From positions 4,490 to 68,489 of the forward strand of contig JABZLB010000012.1 of the NCBI GenBank assembly GCA_015256945.1: a DNA stretch of 64,000 nucleotides. The letters are read 5' to 3'. Positions 44,193-52,661 of the stretch are shown here, piece after piece (the first letter of the stretch is position 1; each line of letters begins with the position of its first letter). The position numbers and the translations under genes were made by a program. This DNA comes from Prevotellaceae bacterium. GTDB lineage: Bacteria; Bacteroidota; Bacteroidia; Bacteroidales; Bacteroidaceae. Under the pieces are notes generated by a model. That model was given only the letters and a program-made list of their open reading frames with translations, ran no database searches and was not told where the DNA came from.

Positions 44193-46301
44193 TTATCGTT
44201 CCTTTAGCATAATAATGCTGGTGGCAGGAACTGTATATTGTAAATGGGTTGCACCGTTCACATGGCCCACAACGGGCAGTAGCGCGTCGTCGTAAGGCAG
44301 TTCGGCAGCGAGGTAACGGTAGGCATCGAAGGTGCCCGACGTGCTGCGGTAGCTGTTATTCAGGCTGATGGTATACGACGTATCATCGGGATTGGCGAAT
44401 ACGTACACCCATTTGCCGTCGGTGTTCTTAAATGCTGAGGCCGTAAGATTGCCCTGACTGGTGGCAATGGGGTATGTCATGGCACCGGGACGCACATGGC
44501 GGGTGAGCATGCTGTAAGCGTAATACTGCGGCCGCGGCTCGTAATCGTACTTCAGTTTATTGTAGTAAGGCTCGCTGCGATAAGCATTTTTTACATACCT
44601 CCACATCCCAATCTGCTGCATAGAAGGGTAGCTGTCGTAGGCACTATACCAGGAATCGAAGAGCTGCCAGTAGCTGCAGCCGCTGGCTCCGTTGTTTAAG
44701 AAGTTCAGCACAAGGCGGTCGATGAGTATGCCCCGCCTGTAAAAGTCGATGTCGGTTTGGCGTGCAGCCGCTACGGTTCGGTTGCTTCCGAACTCGCCTA
44801 CAAAGTGTTTTCTGCCCACGGCACGGGCTAAATCAACGTTGGTTCTTTCCCAGGCACCTATCTCTGCGTTCGTATTCTCGTAGCCGAACTTATAGCAATG
44901 GGTGTTGAATATGCCCGCAACGTCGGCCGTCCGCGTGCAGGCCTCTCTCAAAAACTGTACGTCGGTGTCGATATTGTCACTTAAATTGAGCGATATTTTA
45001 TGAGCAATGCCCATGCGTTGCAGCTGTGCAGCTATCTTGTGACAGACGGAAGCGTAGCCCTCTGCCGTCATCCTCTGCCAGTGACCGGGGTAGAAATTGG
45101 GTTCGTTGATGGGGGTAAGCATCTTCACGCACGTGTAATGTTTCGTGTCGATTAAGTGTTTTGCAAGGATGGCACAGTTCTCAGCCCACTCGTTATAGTC
45201 TTTAGGGACGAAGAGCCAGTTGCCTGTTTGTCCACCCGCCATCCAGGTATTGACCGACGCTCCCCAGAAAACGAGCGTCACTTCAGCACCTGTTTCTTCG
45301 GCCAAATCAAGTTCCTTGTACAGTGCCTGCATTTCGGGGGTGTTGAAATTCAGCGCATCCCAGTTGGTGGTATTGGGGTCGTTGTTGTCGTTTACCGGCT
45401 CAAACCACTGTGAAAGCACCCATACCCGGAAGTTGTGCGGGCGCATTTTCTTCACCCTTGGCACAATAATACTGTCCCAGTCGGCAGGCCTGGCACCATC
45501 GTTTTTAGCCATACAGGCGGTGAGAAAATGAGGGTCAAACTCGACGCCTATGCCCTGAAGGGGCGTTCCTGTGGGGCTTTCCACGTTTAAAGACAGGGCT
45601 TTTGTTTGGGGCTGATGGGCCACGGGGCGAATACAAAAGCCCAAATCGCGCATGTTTTCCTGCAGTTTTCGTTCACCGTTTTTAAAGCCGAGAAACTGCG
45701 CCTTCGAAACCGTGGTGGCAGAATTGGCCGACCAGTAGAAACCGCATGTGCCTGTATTGTCGTGGGTTGAGCCGTTAAGCATGTTGCCTGCTGCGGGCAG
45801 AAATATGCTGTTGCCGTTGGTTCCCGTAACGGTGTAGCCTTGGGTGTCGTTGTAACGGCTCCATGTCCACGTGCAGTTATCGACGAGTTCCTGCAGCTGT
45901 GCCGCCGTAGGCAAGGCCCACTGGCTGCCTAAAGCCTCGGTTGCCCCGTCGTTGCGACCTGCCGAAATGTTCGTGCCGAGGCTCACGTAATGGCCTGCAA
46001 TATAATGTTTATAGTTTTGCTGGGTGAAGCTTGTTTTCGTTGAGGCTTCGCCCCAGGCAAAGAAATCGCCGCTTTCATCGGGGTAAACGGCTCCCAGATT
46101 GCAGCTTGCCCACAGTGTATGGCTTGGCAAGGCCAGGTCGACGGCGCTCAAACGGTCGTCGGCAAACGTAATGCGGGCAATGGAATTTATGGGTATAGCT
46201 TTCATGCCGCCGCTGGCAGGACGGATAACTAATTGGGTTTGGGCTGCCGTGTTTAAGCATAGAAAGGCAGCTATGGCAATGGTAAGAATATGTTTTTTCA
46301 T
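44193..46301 (-). CDS. FISUMP-domain protein fused to a clan GH-A glycoside hydrolase (GH5-like)
   Basis: A 702-residue protein with a signal peptide (MKKHILTIAIAAFLCLNTAA). Residues about 22-225 are a short beta start (QLVIRPASGGMKAIPINSIA) and a FISUMP domain (VDLALPSHTLWASCNLGAVY, FFAWGEAS, WALPTAAQLQELVDNCTWTW, NGNSIFLPAAG, GFYWSANS, GFCIRPV). From about 235 to 610 is a TIM-barrel hydrolase: IGVEFDPHFLT, FRVWVLSQWFEP, the acid/base Glu in LTPINEPNFYP (E400) and the nucleophile Glu in HFVGEFGSN (E503). A beta-sandwich ends the protein (VYVFANPDDTSYTI ... ATSIIMLKER). I cannot fix the GH family beyond clan GH-A. No T9SS tail or lipobox is obvious. It is the last gene of a minus-strand cluster of FISUMP genes. 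Confidence 0.75.
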   Translation of the reverse strand: MKKHILTIAIAAFLCLNTAAQTQLVIRPASGGMKAIPINSIARITFADDRLSAVDLALPSHTLWASCNLGAVYPDESGDFFAWGEASTKTSFTQQNYKHYIAGHYVSLGTNISAGRNDGATEALGSQWALPTAAQLQELVDNCTWTWSRYNDTQGYTVTGTNGNSIFLPAAGNMLNGSTHDNTGTCGFYWSANSATTVSKAQFLGFKNGERKLQENMRDLGFCIRPVAHQPQTKALSLNVESPTGTPLQGIGVEFDPHFLTACMAKNDGARPADWDSIIVPRVKKMRPHNFRVWVLSQWFEPVNDNNDPNTTNWDALNFNTPEMQALYKELDLAEETGAEVTLVFWGASVNTWMAGGQTGNWLFVPKDYNEWAENCAILAKHLIDTKHYTCVKMLTPINEPNFYPGHWQRMTAEGYASVCHKIAAQLQRMGIAHKISLNLSDNIDTDVQFLREACTRTADVAGIFNTHCYKFGYENTNAEIGAWERTNVDLARAVGRKHFVGEFGSNRTVAAARQTDIDFYRRGILIDRLVLNFLNNGASGCSYWQLFDSWYSAYDSYPSMQQIGMWRYVKNAYRSEPYYNKLKYDYEPRPQYYAYSMLTRHVRPGAMTYPIATSQGNLTASAFKNTDGKWVYVFANPDDTSYTISLNNSYRSTSGTFDAYRYLAAELPYDDALLPVVGHVNGATHLQYTVPATSIIMLKER

Positions 46302-46378
46302 CGTAATTCGGACGAATGTTTAGGGTATGGCGAATGGAATATTCGAAAAAAGCCGTGTTCTTAAAATCGTTTTTCGGA

Positions 46379-47074
46379 TTATTTTACCGGACGGATGGGC
46401 AGGCCTGAGAACCTGTTCTCGTAGTCGATAGCACGTTTTGCAGTACTGATTTCTAAAGTAAAGGCTTCGAAATCGCTCCTGTCGGCAAGGGCCGAAGCCC
46501 AGAAATATCCTGTTGTTCCCTTGTTCTCGGTATTGCTGTCAACGCGTTTCCCGGCGGCAGGCAAAAATATTTTGTTGCCGTTAGGGCCGGTAACCGTGTA
46601 TCCTGCCACGCCGTTGGTGACGTTCCAGGCCCACGAACATTTCTTTAAAAGCTCGTCTATCTGTTCCTTTGTAGGTATTTTCCAGGGCTGTCCCAGCTGC
46701 GATGCGGCCCCATCGTAAGCGGTAGCGGCGATGTTTTCGAGTGTTTCTTCATAGGGATAAGTGCCGTGTACCTGGTCGTAGAGGGTGTATTGCGACAGGC
46801 TATACATGGTTTTGTCGCTCTTTTCGCCCCATGCAAAGTAGGCGCCGTCGTCCTCGGGGTGGAGCGCTCCCACGTTACACGAGCCCCATTGTGTGCCTGA
46901 AGGCAGACCCAAATCGACGGCTTCTATTCCCCCTTCGTCAAATTCTATTACTCCGCCTTGCTGTAAAGTGTAGGTGGTTGTGTTGCCGTTGACGTCGCGA
47001 ATAATCATTTTGGTTTGTGCATGCAGGGCCATGGCAGCTGCGAGCATGATGAACATGGTGAGGAAATGTTTCAT
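46379..47074 (-). CDS. Secreted FISUMP-domain protein
   Basis: About 231 residues from the ATG at 47074 (MKHFLTMFIMLAAAMALHA signal peptide). It overlaps the stop of the upstream gene by four bases (ATGA), which supports this start over the longer frame. After a short beta segment (KMIIRDVNGNTTTYTLQQGG) comes a single FISUMP domain: VDLGLPSGTQWGSCNVGALH, YFAWGEKSDKTMY, LGQPWKIPTKEQIDELLKKC, NGNKIFLPAAGKR, TTGYFWASAL and the terminal LPIRPVK. It lacks a hydrolase, lipobox or sorting tail. It is translationally coupled to the gene upstream, and the FISUMP-hydrolase gene follows 77 bases downstream. FISUMP function is not established; a cell-surface role is inferred from the exported, Trp- and Gly-rich fold. 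Confidence 0.75.
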   Translation of the reverse strand: MKHFLTMFIMLAAAMALHAQTKMIIRDVNGNTTTYTLQQGGVIEFDEGGIEAVDLGLPSGTQWGSCNVGALHPEDDGAYFAWGEKSDKTMYSLSQYTLYDQVHGTYPYEETLENIAATAYDGAASQLGQPWKIPTKEQIDELLKKCSWAWNVTNGVAGYTVTGPNGNKIFLPAAGKRVDSNTENKGTTGYFWASALADRSDFEAFTLEISTAKRAIDYENRFSGLPIRPVK

Positions 47075-47604
47075 GGCAGGGTGATTTTCAGGGTTGATTG
47101 TGCGGCTTTTATCACGATAATCGGCTTGCCGCTCAGTTGGTATTCTGCTGCCGAACCGAGCCTGATGCAGAGCGTTCCCCGGCTGTCGGTGCATAACGTA
47201 TGCAGCAACCGGCCGTCGATGGTGTACAGTTTTACGGGTTCTTGGGGTGTTGTGCCTTCAATTTTTATGCCTTCAGGCGTGACGGTGATGAGGCTGTGGC
47301 CCTGTCCCTGCTGTGTGACAGAGCCGATATTGTCGGGTACAGCTTCGAACGTAATGCGGTCAACGTCGGCCAGGGGATAGGTAACGGCAGCGTCGTTTGT
47401 GCTTAACAGCAGTTCGGTTTCATGGTAAGTTATCCTGGGTTTTGCCGAAAGGGCGTAGGAAATACTCCCTCCCTGTTTTTTCCAGATGGTGATTTGCATG
47501 TCGGCTGCCACCGCCGTTGCCGATATTCCGGCCCATAGAAGCAGCGTGACGCCGATGTACTTTATCAGCGAAAACATCCGGATGTGGCACTTATTCATGT
47601 TCAT
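47071..47604 (-). CDS. Secreted protein with a T9SS-like C-terminal sorting segment, partner of the FISUMP proteins
   Basis: About 177 residues from the ATG at 47604 (MNMNKCHIRMF then a hydrophobic stretch ending ISATAVAA); the longer frame has no signal. The N-terminal half (MQITIWKKQGGSISYALSAK, TYPLADVDRITFE) has the same beta-strand pattern as the N-termini of the two FISUMP proteins downstream, which read Q.VIR...G and ....Y.L..G.I.F. The C-terminal half resembles a T9SS-type sorting domain (VKLYTIDGRLLHTLCTDSRG, ending STLKITLP). There is no FISUMP domain in it. Its stop overlaps the start of the next FISUMP gene. A terminator-like hairpin precedes it (47627-47668). Function unknown. 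Confidence 0.6.
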   Translation of the reverse strand: MNMNKCHIRMFSLIKYIGVTLLLWAGISATAVAADMQITIWKKQGGSISYALSAKPRITYHETELLLSTNDAAVTYPLADVDRITFEAVPDNIGSVTQQGQGHSLITVTPEGIKIEGTTPQEPVKLYTIDGRLLHTLCTDSRGTLCIRLGSAAEYQLSGKPIIVIKAAQSTLKITLP

Positions 47605-47626
47605 AGCATTGTTTTTTAATTGAAAA

Positions 47627-47668
47627 CACCCCACGCATACAACCGTACGGGCTGTTTGCTGTGGGGTG
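47627..47668 (-). terminator. Terminator-like hairpin inside the FISUMP cluster
   Basis: CACCCCAC (47627-47634) pairs with GTGGGGTG (47661-47668). On the minus strand the stem is followed by TTTTCAATT. It would end, or attenuate, transcription after the gene at 47806-49119. Confidence 0.6.
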
Positions 47669-47805
47669 TATTGTACGACAGTTATTGGGCTAAAACGCAA
47701 TGAAAACCATATATTGCCTTATACATGTCGCGTTTATTGAATGATGAAAAAGCTTTTTTCAGCGTTTCAAACGGGGCTTCCCGCAACCGGTTCAGCCCGT
47801 GCAGA

Positions 47806-49119
47806 TTATTTGATAACCTTTCTGCCGCCTGCAATATACAGGCCCGAGGGCAGACCTTCGAGGGCCTTTTCGGCCTTTACGCCGGCCTTAACCCGAACAC
47901 CTTGCAGGTTAAACACATCGATGGTAGCACCTTCTTTCTTCATGACGGCGATGCCGGTGGGGTCGGATAACAGCTGTCCGTCGACGCTGCACTTCAGTGT
48001 TTGAGGCAGGCTTGCGTCGGTAGTGGTGATGTATGCCGTGTTGGCGAGTACCTCAAGCGAGCCGTTACTCTTCTCGAATGTGTAGCCGTTGAACACGTAT
48101 GCCCCTGCCGGAGCTGTTGTTTTATGATATGCACCCTGGAAGGTAGCGTTGCCTTCGGTAACGGCTTTCACCGATCCGTCGCCGTCAATCAGACGGTTTC
48201 CCATCGGACTGTTGTATGCCGAGGCAGGCAGAACAAGGTATGGAGTGCCGCAGGCTATGGTGCCATCGGCTCCCAATGATTCAAATTTTGCAACGCCATT
48301 CTCAATGCCTTTGAATACGGCTATCTTGCTTACGATGTCGGCAACATTGCATTGTCCGGGCTCGTTGGCGATGGCAAACGGCACACATAACGGTCTCCAC
48401 TCGTCTTCATCAGCTGTTGTTTTGAGCGTTGCAAAAACGTTATACTGTCCCAATGGCACCGGACTCACCGTAGCTTCCTCGTCAAAAATGTAACCGGGTA
48501 TGCCGGGACGTACGCTCAAACCAAGGGCACGGTCCATCGTTATAATCTCTTTTACATCCTTTGTAAAGTGTAAACAGTAGGCCTCATTGGTGTTGGCCTC
48601 GTTGCGTGTGGTTGTCCAGTAGTAGCCGTCGGTGCCTGCTTTCTTTGCGTTGCGTCCGTCCTTGTAGCCCGCTGCGGGCAGAATGATGGTAGAACCGCTG
48701 GGGCCTTGTACGTAGTAGGCGTTGTCATCGTCCGACCATGTCCATGTACACGTTTCCATAAGTTCCTCCCATTGTGCCTTCGTTGGCGACTTAAGCCAGG
48801 TCTCTCCATAGCACATGGCTACGTCCCAGCAGTGTGGATTGGCATACCATCCGGCAATATCGGTGGTGTTTATCTCCGTGTACATGTTGCCGTAAGAGGC
48901 TGCATTGTAGGTGCCCTGCGTGTGGATATTGCCCCATTGGTAGTAATCGCCATAGGCTTTGGGGTCGGAAGTGCCCGAGTTATGGTCGCACCAGCGCGAC
49001 TGTGACAGCACACCCATGAAGTTAGCATTGTTGCCAACATACTTGTCGATGTCGTCGTTTACGGCCCACAGGCTTGTAGACGCCATGACAGCCATTGCAA
49101 AGGTAAATAGTTTTTTCAT
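47806..49119 (-). CDS. T9SS-secreted FISUMP-domain protein
   Basis: A 437-residue protein with a signal peptide (MKKLFTFAMAVMASTSLWA). The FISUMP domain spans about residues 35-205: SRWCDHNSGTSD, YYQWGNIHTQG, CYGETWLKSPTKAQWEELME, TCTWTWSDDDNAYYV, GSTIILPAAGYKDG, DGYYWTTTRNEA and RALGLSVRPG. A beta-rich middle follows (YNVFATLKTTADEDEWRPLC, KIAVFKGIENGVAKFESLG, TPYLVLPAS), then a T9SS tail (IDVFNLQGVRVKAGVKAEKA, ending GLYIAGGRKVIK). It is the first gene of the minus-strand FISUMP cluster. Its upstream region is the long non-coding stretch with the 22-bp array, but the array is about 700 bases away and nearer the plus-strand genes. Confidence 0.78.
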   Translation of the reverse strand: MKKLFTFAMAVMASTSLWAVNDDIDKYVGNNANFMGVLSQSRWCDHNSGTSDPKAYGDYYQWGNIHTQGTYNAASYGNMYTEINTTDIAGWYANPHCWDVAMCYGETWLKSPTKAQWEELMETCTWTWSDDDNAYYVQGPSGSTIILPAAGYKDGRNAKKAGTDGYYWTTTRNEANTNEAYCLHFTKDVKEIITMDRALGLSVRPGIPGYIFDEEATVSPVPLGQYNVFATLKTTADEDEWRPLCVPFAIANEPGQCNVADIVSKIAVFKGIENGVAKFESLGADGTIACGTPYLVLPASAYNSPMGNRLIDGDGSVKAVTEGNATFQGAYHKTTAPAGAYVFNGYTFEKSNGSLEVLANTAYITTTDASLPQTLKCSVDGQLLSDPTGIAVMKKEGATIDVFNLQGVRVKAGVKAEKALEGLPSGLYIAGGRKVIK

Positions 49120-49837
49120 ACTGTTGTTTTAAGAGTTAGTGTTATACGTTTTTAGTTAGTTGTGCTTTTGTTCGCACTTTTTTCTTTTCGGGTACTGCTC
49201 CAACTGTGTTTTTTGCAGCCCCTTAAATGTGTTTGATGGTGTTCAGGCTATTGCAGGTAAGGTAAAAAACGCTTCTCTTGCGCATCGTGGATTTTGGTTT
49301 TAGTAATAAACAGTGGCTTTACGTCTGTTCCGTTCCGTTTGTTTTTCCCTTGTCATACAGGGTTACTTTAACGGTTAAACGGTGATTTGCTGCAATGTTA
49401 AAGAAAAAAACAATAGTAAACAACTTTTTTAAAGAAAGAAGTTTGTATTTTAATCTTAATTAATAAAAATAGCCGTAACATATAATAAATGTTACCAATG
49501 ACAGACTGTTATGCTGTTTCTCCAGAATTTCGTTGTAGGCAGACAGATGGCATGACGGCTGGAAATATCGCAAAAATGAGCAAATTATAAACACCTTATT
49601 ATAAGCATGTTATAAAAATTGTGCTTGTTTTGACCGGTTTTTATATGAACAAACAGGTGTCATTACGGCGTAATTGTGCCTTTTTTATATAGGCAAAACA
49701 GCTCCGATACGAGCCGTAAAGTTGTTTTTAGAAATGTAAAAATAGAAAGTTTATTACATTTTTCGTCATTGTGTACACCCAGTTTACTTGTTTTCTATGT
49801 TGAAGTCCCTGCCGATCAGGGCCTTTTTGTGTTGTCT

Positions 49838-50046
49838 TTACGCCGTAATGGTGTAGCCATTACATCGTAATGGTATGACCTTTACATCGTAATTGCATCC
49901 CCTTTACGATGTAATTGTGTTGTCTTTACGCCGTAATCGTACCCGCTTAACCCCATATTTGTACCCTCTTTACGGCGTAATCGTACAGCCATTACGCCGT
50001 AAAGGCAGAACGATAGTGCCGTAAAGCCAACTCGCTTACCCTGTAA
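49838..50046. repeat. Ten-unit array of dyad-symmetric 11-mers with an exact 22-bp period
   Basis: Core TTAC-NN(C/T)-GTAA, best seen as TTACGCCGTAA, TTACATCGTAA or TTACGGCGTAA, occurs at 49838, 49860, 49882, 49904, 49926, 49970, 49992 and 50036, with degenerate copies in register at 49948 and 50014. The spacing is always 22 bp or 44 bp. The 11-bp spacers are semi-conserved (T-GTA--CC-like); the spacer before unit 1 (49827-49837) and that after unit 4 (49915-49925) are identical, TTGTGTTGTCT. Repeats are too short for CRISPR. A two-helical-turn period puts all cores on one face of the DNA, as expected of a cooperative protein-binding array. Nothing in the sequence identifies the binding protein. 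Confidence 0.85.
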
Positions 50047-50259
50047 AGCTTACGATATATATATGTAGTTGGTACTGCTTAACATGGTTAAGATAAAAGC
50101 CTGTGCCTGTCGGGCTATCGCGTATGGCCCGTTATTATTATGGTTCTGCCTTGTATGGGCCCTGACGTCATGATGGAACAGGAAACGCATTAAACGTTAT
50201 TCGCATTTAATTAACGTAAATATTTCTTAATACGTGCATAATATTTGAACCTTAAATCT

Positions 50260-50267
50260 TACATTTG
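50260..50267 (+). promoter_or_regulatory. Possible -7 box of locus 2
   Basis: TACATTTGC matches TAnnTTTG and lies 37 bases upstream of the start at 50305. A -33 TTTG at the right distance is not seen, which fits a regulated promoter but weakens the call. Confidence 0.45.
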
Positions 50268-50304
50268 CGCTGGTTAACCGTTTAAGTAAAATATCTACCT
50301 CAAA

Positions 50305-51540
50305 ATGAAGAAACCTATAAAAAGTATTGTACTTGCAGCGATGTTATTGTCGGCTTTGTCGGGAATGGGCAAGACGCGCAAGGCCCTTTTTGTCATTATC
50401 GACGGCATTCCGGCCGACTGTATCGAGCGTCTTCAGCCGCCTACCATCATGGACATTGCCCGTACGGGCCACTATCATCGCGCCTATTGTGGCGGCGAAT
50501 ACCGCATGTACTCGCAGACGCCCACCATATCGGCCATAGGATATACCAATATTCTTACCGGCACATGGATGAACAAGCATAATGTTCAGGGCAACGAAAA
50601 CATACATATTAACTATAATTACTGGAATATTTTCCGCATTGCGAAGAACCAGAAGCGTCCCGTTACAACGGCAATTTATTCGGGATGGACCGATAACCGC
50701 ACCATTCTTCTTGGTGATGGCAAGCCTGAAGCCGGCAACCTGAAGGTTGATTATGCCTACGATGGCTACGATCTCGATTCGGTACGCTTTCCCAAGAAGA
50801 AAGACATGCTGGAGGTTTACGACTACGACTGTCAGGTAACGGCCGATGCTGCACACAGCATTCGTACCGAGTCGCCCGACTTGTCGTGGCTCTATCTCTG
50901 GTATACCGACGATGCTTTCCACAGCTATGGCAGCGGCTCTTATTCGGATAAGTATGTGATGAAGACCGACAGCCTGCTCAGAAAAGTGTGGGATGCCGTG
51001 AAATTCCGCGAAAAAAAGTATGGCGAAGAGTGGCTTGTCATTGTTACAACCGACCACGGACGCTACGTCGATGGCTATGGGCACGGCGGACAAACCTCAC
51101 GTGAACGCACCGTGTGGATGTCGACAAACCTCAAGCATGTCAATGGCCACTTTAATGAATGGTCGTTGAGTCAGGTTGACATTAACCCCACAATATGCAA
51201 GTGGATGGGCTTTGAGGTTCCGCGTGAAGTGGCTTTTGAGCAGGACGGCATGTCGTTCTACGGACGCCAGGGCATCACCAACCTGTTTGCAACCAAGTAT
51301 GATGACCAGATTGTGGTGACGTGGGATTGTCACGATTCCTCCGAAACGGCCGAAGTTTATGTAACGCCAACGAACAACTTTGCCAGCGGTGGCCATGACG
51401 AATGGCAGCTGATGGGGAGCGTGAAAGCGTCGGCAGGGAAATTCGCTATCGACAAAAACAAGCTGCCCCAATCGAAGTTTTATAAGATAACGGTGGTTAC
51501 ACCGAGTGCCCATCTCACGCGCTGGTGGAACATATATTAA
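50305..51540 (+). CDS. Alkaline phosphatase superfamily phosphodiesterase (nucleotide pyrophosphatase-like)
   Basis: A 411-residue exported protein (MKKPIKSIVLAAMLLSALSG signal region). Metal-site motifs of the ENPP-like group are in order: the Asp of FVIIDGIPADC (D33), the nucleophile region SQTPTISAIGYTNILTG (a Thr or Ser), WYTDDAFHSYGSG, TTDHGRYVDGYGHGGQTSRE, and a C-terminal beta part ending ARWW-like LTRWWNIY. The family cleaves phosphodiester or phosphomonoester bonds with two zinc ions. Here it leads the gene cluster that continues with a LacI regulator and glycoside hydrolases, so it may remove phosphate or phospho-substituents from the imported glycan. The actual substrate is unknown. 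A perfect hairpin (51549-51580) separates it from the LacI gene. Confidence 0.8.
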   Translation: MKKPIKSIVLAAMLLSALSGMGKTRKALFVIIDGIPADCIERLQPPTIMDIARTGHYHRAYCGGEYRMYSQTPTISAIGYTNILTGTWMNKHNVQGNENIHINYNYWNIFRIAKNQKRPVTTAIYSGWTDNRTILLGDGKPEAGNLKVDYAYDGYDLDSVRFPKKKDMLEVYDYDCQVTADAAHSIRTESPDLSWLYLWYTDDAFHSYGSGSYSDKYVMKTDSLLRKVWDAVKFREKKYGEEWLVIVTTDHGRYVDGYGHGGQTSRERTVWMSTNLKHVNGHFNEWSLSQVDINPTICKWMGFEVPREVAFEQDGMSFYGRQGITNLFATKYDDQIVVTWDCHDSSETAEVYVTPTNNFASGGHDEWQLMGSVKASAGKFAIDKNKLPQSKFYKITVVTPSAHLTRWWNIY

Positions 51541-51548
51541 AATAAAGT

Positions 51549-51580
51549 TGTTCACCCGCAGCACCTTTTGCGGGTGAACA
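51549..51580. promoter_or_regulatory. Perfect 12-bp hairpin between the phosphodiesterase and LacI genes
   Basis: TGTTCACCCGCA (51549-51560) and TGCGGGTGAACA (51569-51580) pair perfectly across an 8-base loop. There is no T tract after it, so it is a poor terminator; it could be an mRNA-processing or stabilising hairpin, or a palindromic operator. Confidence 0.55.
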
Positions 51581-51617
51581 GCTGCGTGGAGAGCTTTTGA
51601 AAACACAGAAATATAAT

Positions 51618-52625
51618 ATGAAATCGTCACTGAAAGATATAGCCCAGGCCCTTCAGGTATCGAAGACTACGGTATCGTGGGTACTCGGTGGCAAGGGTGA
51701 TGAGCGTGGTATAAGCGCCGGTATGCAGACCCGTGTGCGCGAAATGGCCCGCAAGATGAACTATCAGCCCAACCTCATAGCCCGTAGTTTGAACACGGGC
51801 CTGACGAGTACCATTGGCCTTATCATTCCTGATATTACCGATTCTTTCTATTCAGAGATAGCAAGTAATTTGGAAAAGGCTGCCGAAAAGGCCGGTTTTT
51901 ACGTGATGATAGGCAATTCCGAGTCGAACCCTGAACGCGAAAAGCACCTGATACAGATGTTTAAGTCGCGGCAGGTTGACGGTATTGTGCTTGCTCCTAC
52001 GAAAATATCGCGTTCAGAAATAGACCGTTTGATGGACGAGCGCTTTCCCTTTGTGCTCTTCGACAGATACTATTCCGAGATAAAAACCAATTATGTCATT
52101 GTCAATAACGAGGACAGCAGCTACCAGCTTGTGCGCAATATGGTAGCCCGCGGCTGCCGTAAGATAGCCATCATTACCACCAATTCGCACCTCCGTACCA
52201 TGAATATGCGGCGCGAAGGATACAGCAGTGCCCTGTTGGAATCGGGCATAAGTCTGGATGCCAGCCTTTACGGCGAGGTGAATTTCAGCGATTATAAGGA
52301 AGGCATCTTTCCTGTTTTAGACCGCATTTTCAGGTATAATCCCGATGTTCAGGGCTTCTTTTTCACCACCCATATATTGTGTCTGGCCGCCTTTGAGTAT
52401 TTTCATGCGCGTCATATCAGCCTGTCGGGCTACAAGTTTGCCTGCATTCACGGCATGCCTGCTTTCCAGTGTATCGCCCCTTCCATGCAGATAGCCCGCA
52501 TGCCTGTTGAAGAAATTGCGAGCGAAGCCGTACGTATTTTATTGAAGAATATTGAGTATCGGCAAACCCATGCCGACGAAGTCTTCCCGCCTGAAGAAGT
52601 TAGTTTGCGGTGCACAATCTACTAA
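51618..52625 (+). CDS. LacI-family transcriptional regulator of locus 2
   Basis: About 335 residues from the ATG at 51618 (MKSSLKDIAQALQVSKTTVS), chosen because the helix-turn-helix starts directly; a TTG at 51597 would add seven residues. The DNA-binding domain (residues 1-60) has TVSWVLGGKGDERGISAGMQ and the hinge-helix region NYQPNLIARSLNTGLTSTIG. The periplasmic-binding-like domain follows (IIPDITDSFYSEIASNLEKA, RQVDGIVLAPTKI, FPFVLFDRYYSEIKTNYVIV). It most likely binds an intracellular sugar or sugar phosphate. It sits 36 bases before the GH78 gene, in the same direction, and probably controls the operon it belongs to. LacI regulators are less usual than HTCS or sigma/anti-sigma pairs in such loci. 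Confidence 0.88.
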   Translation: MKSSLKDIAQALQVSKTTVSWVLGGKGDERGISAGMQTRVREMARKMNYQPNLIARSLNTGLTSTIGLIIPDITDSFYSEIASNLEKAAEKAGFYVMIGNSESNPEREKHLIQMFKSRQVDGIVLAPTKISRSEIDRLMDERFPFVLFDRYYSEIKTNYVIVNNEDSSYQLVRNMVARGCRKIAIITTNSHLRTMNMRREGYSSALLESGISLDASLYGEVNFSDYKEGIFPVLDRIFRYNPDVQGFFFTTHILCLAAFEYFHARHISLSGYKFACIHGMPAFQCIAPSMQIARMPVEEIASEAVRILLKNIEYRQTHADEVFPPEEVSLRCTIY

Positions 52626-52661
52626 ACCTGTAAGCCTACAACCTGTCAAATCTAAAGTCCT

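Larger units (their letters stand above)
49120..50304. other. 1.2-kb non-coding region between divergent units
   Basis: Very AT-rich between about 49390 and 49760, with no credible gene on either strand. It holds one isolated TTACGGCGTAA (49663-49673), the 22-bp array at 49838-50046, and a -7 box at 50260-50267. A minus-strand pair TTG-N20-TAACATTG (plus-strand 49393-49423) might be the promoter of the FISUMP cluster but has one mismatch in the -7 box. Confidence 0.6.

Noticed and set aside
49838..50046. CRISPR array
   Set aside because: Repeat cores are 11 bp and spacers 11 bp and semi-conserved; true arrays have repeats of 23-47 bp and unique spacers of about 30 bp, and no cas gene is present.
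49838..50046. Plasmid replication origin with iterons
   Set aside because: Size and period fit iterons, but there is no rep gene, DnaA-box cluster or partition gene in the window, and the surroundings are ordinary chromosomal polysaccharide loci. Kept only as an alternative.
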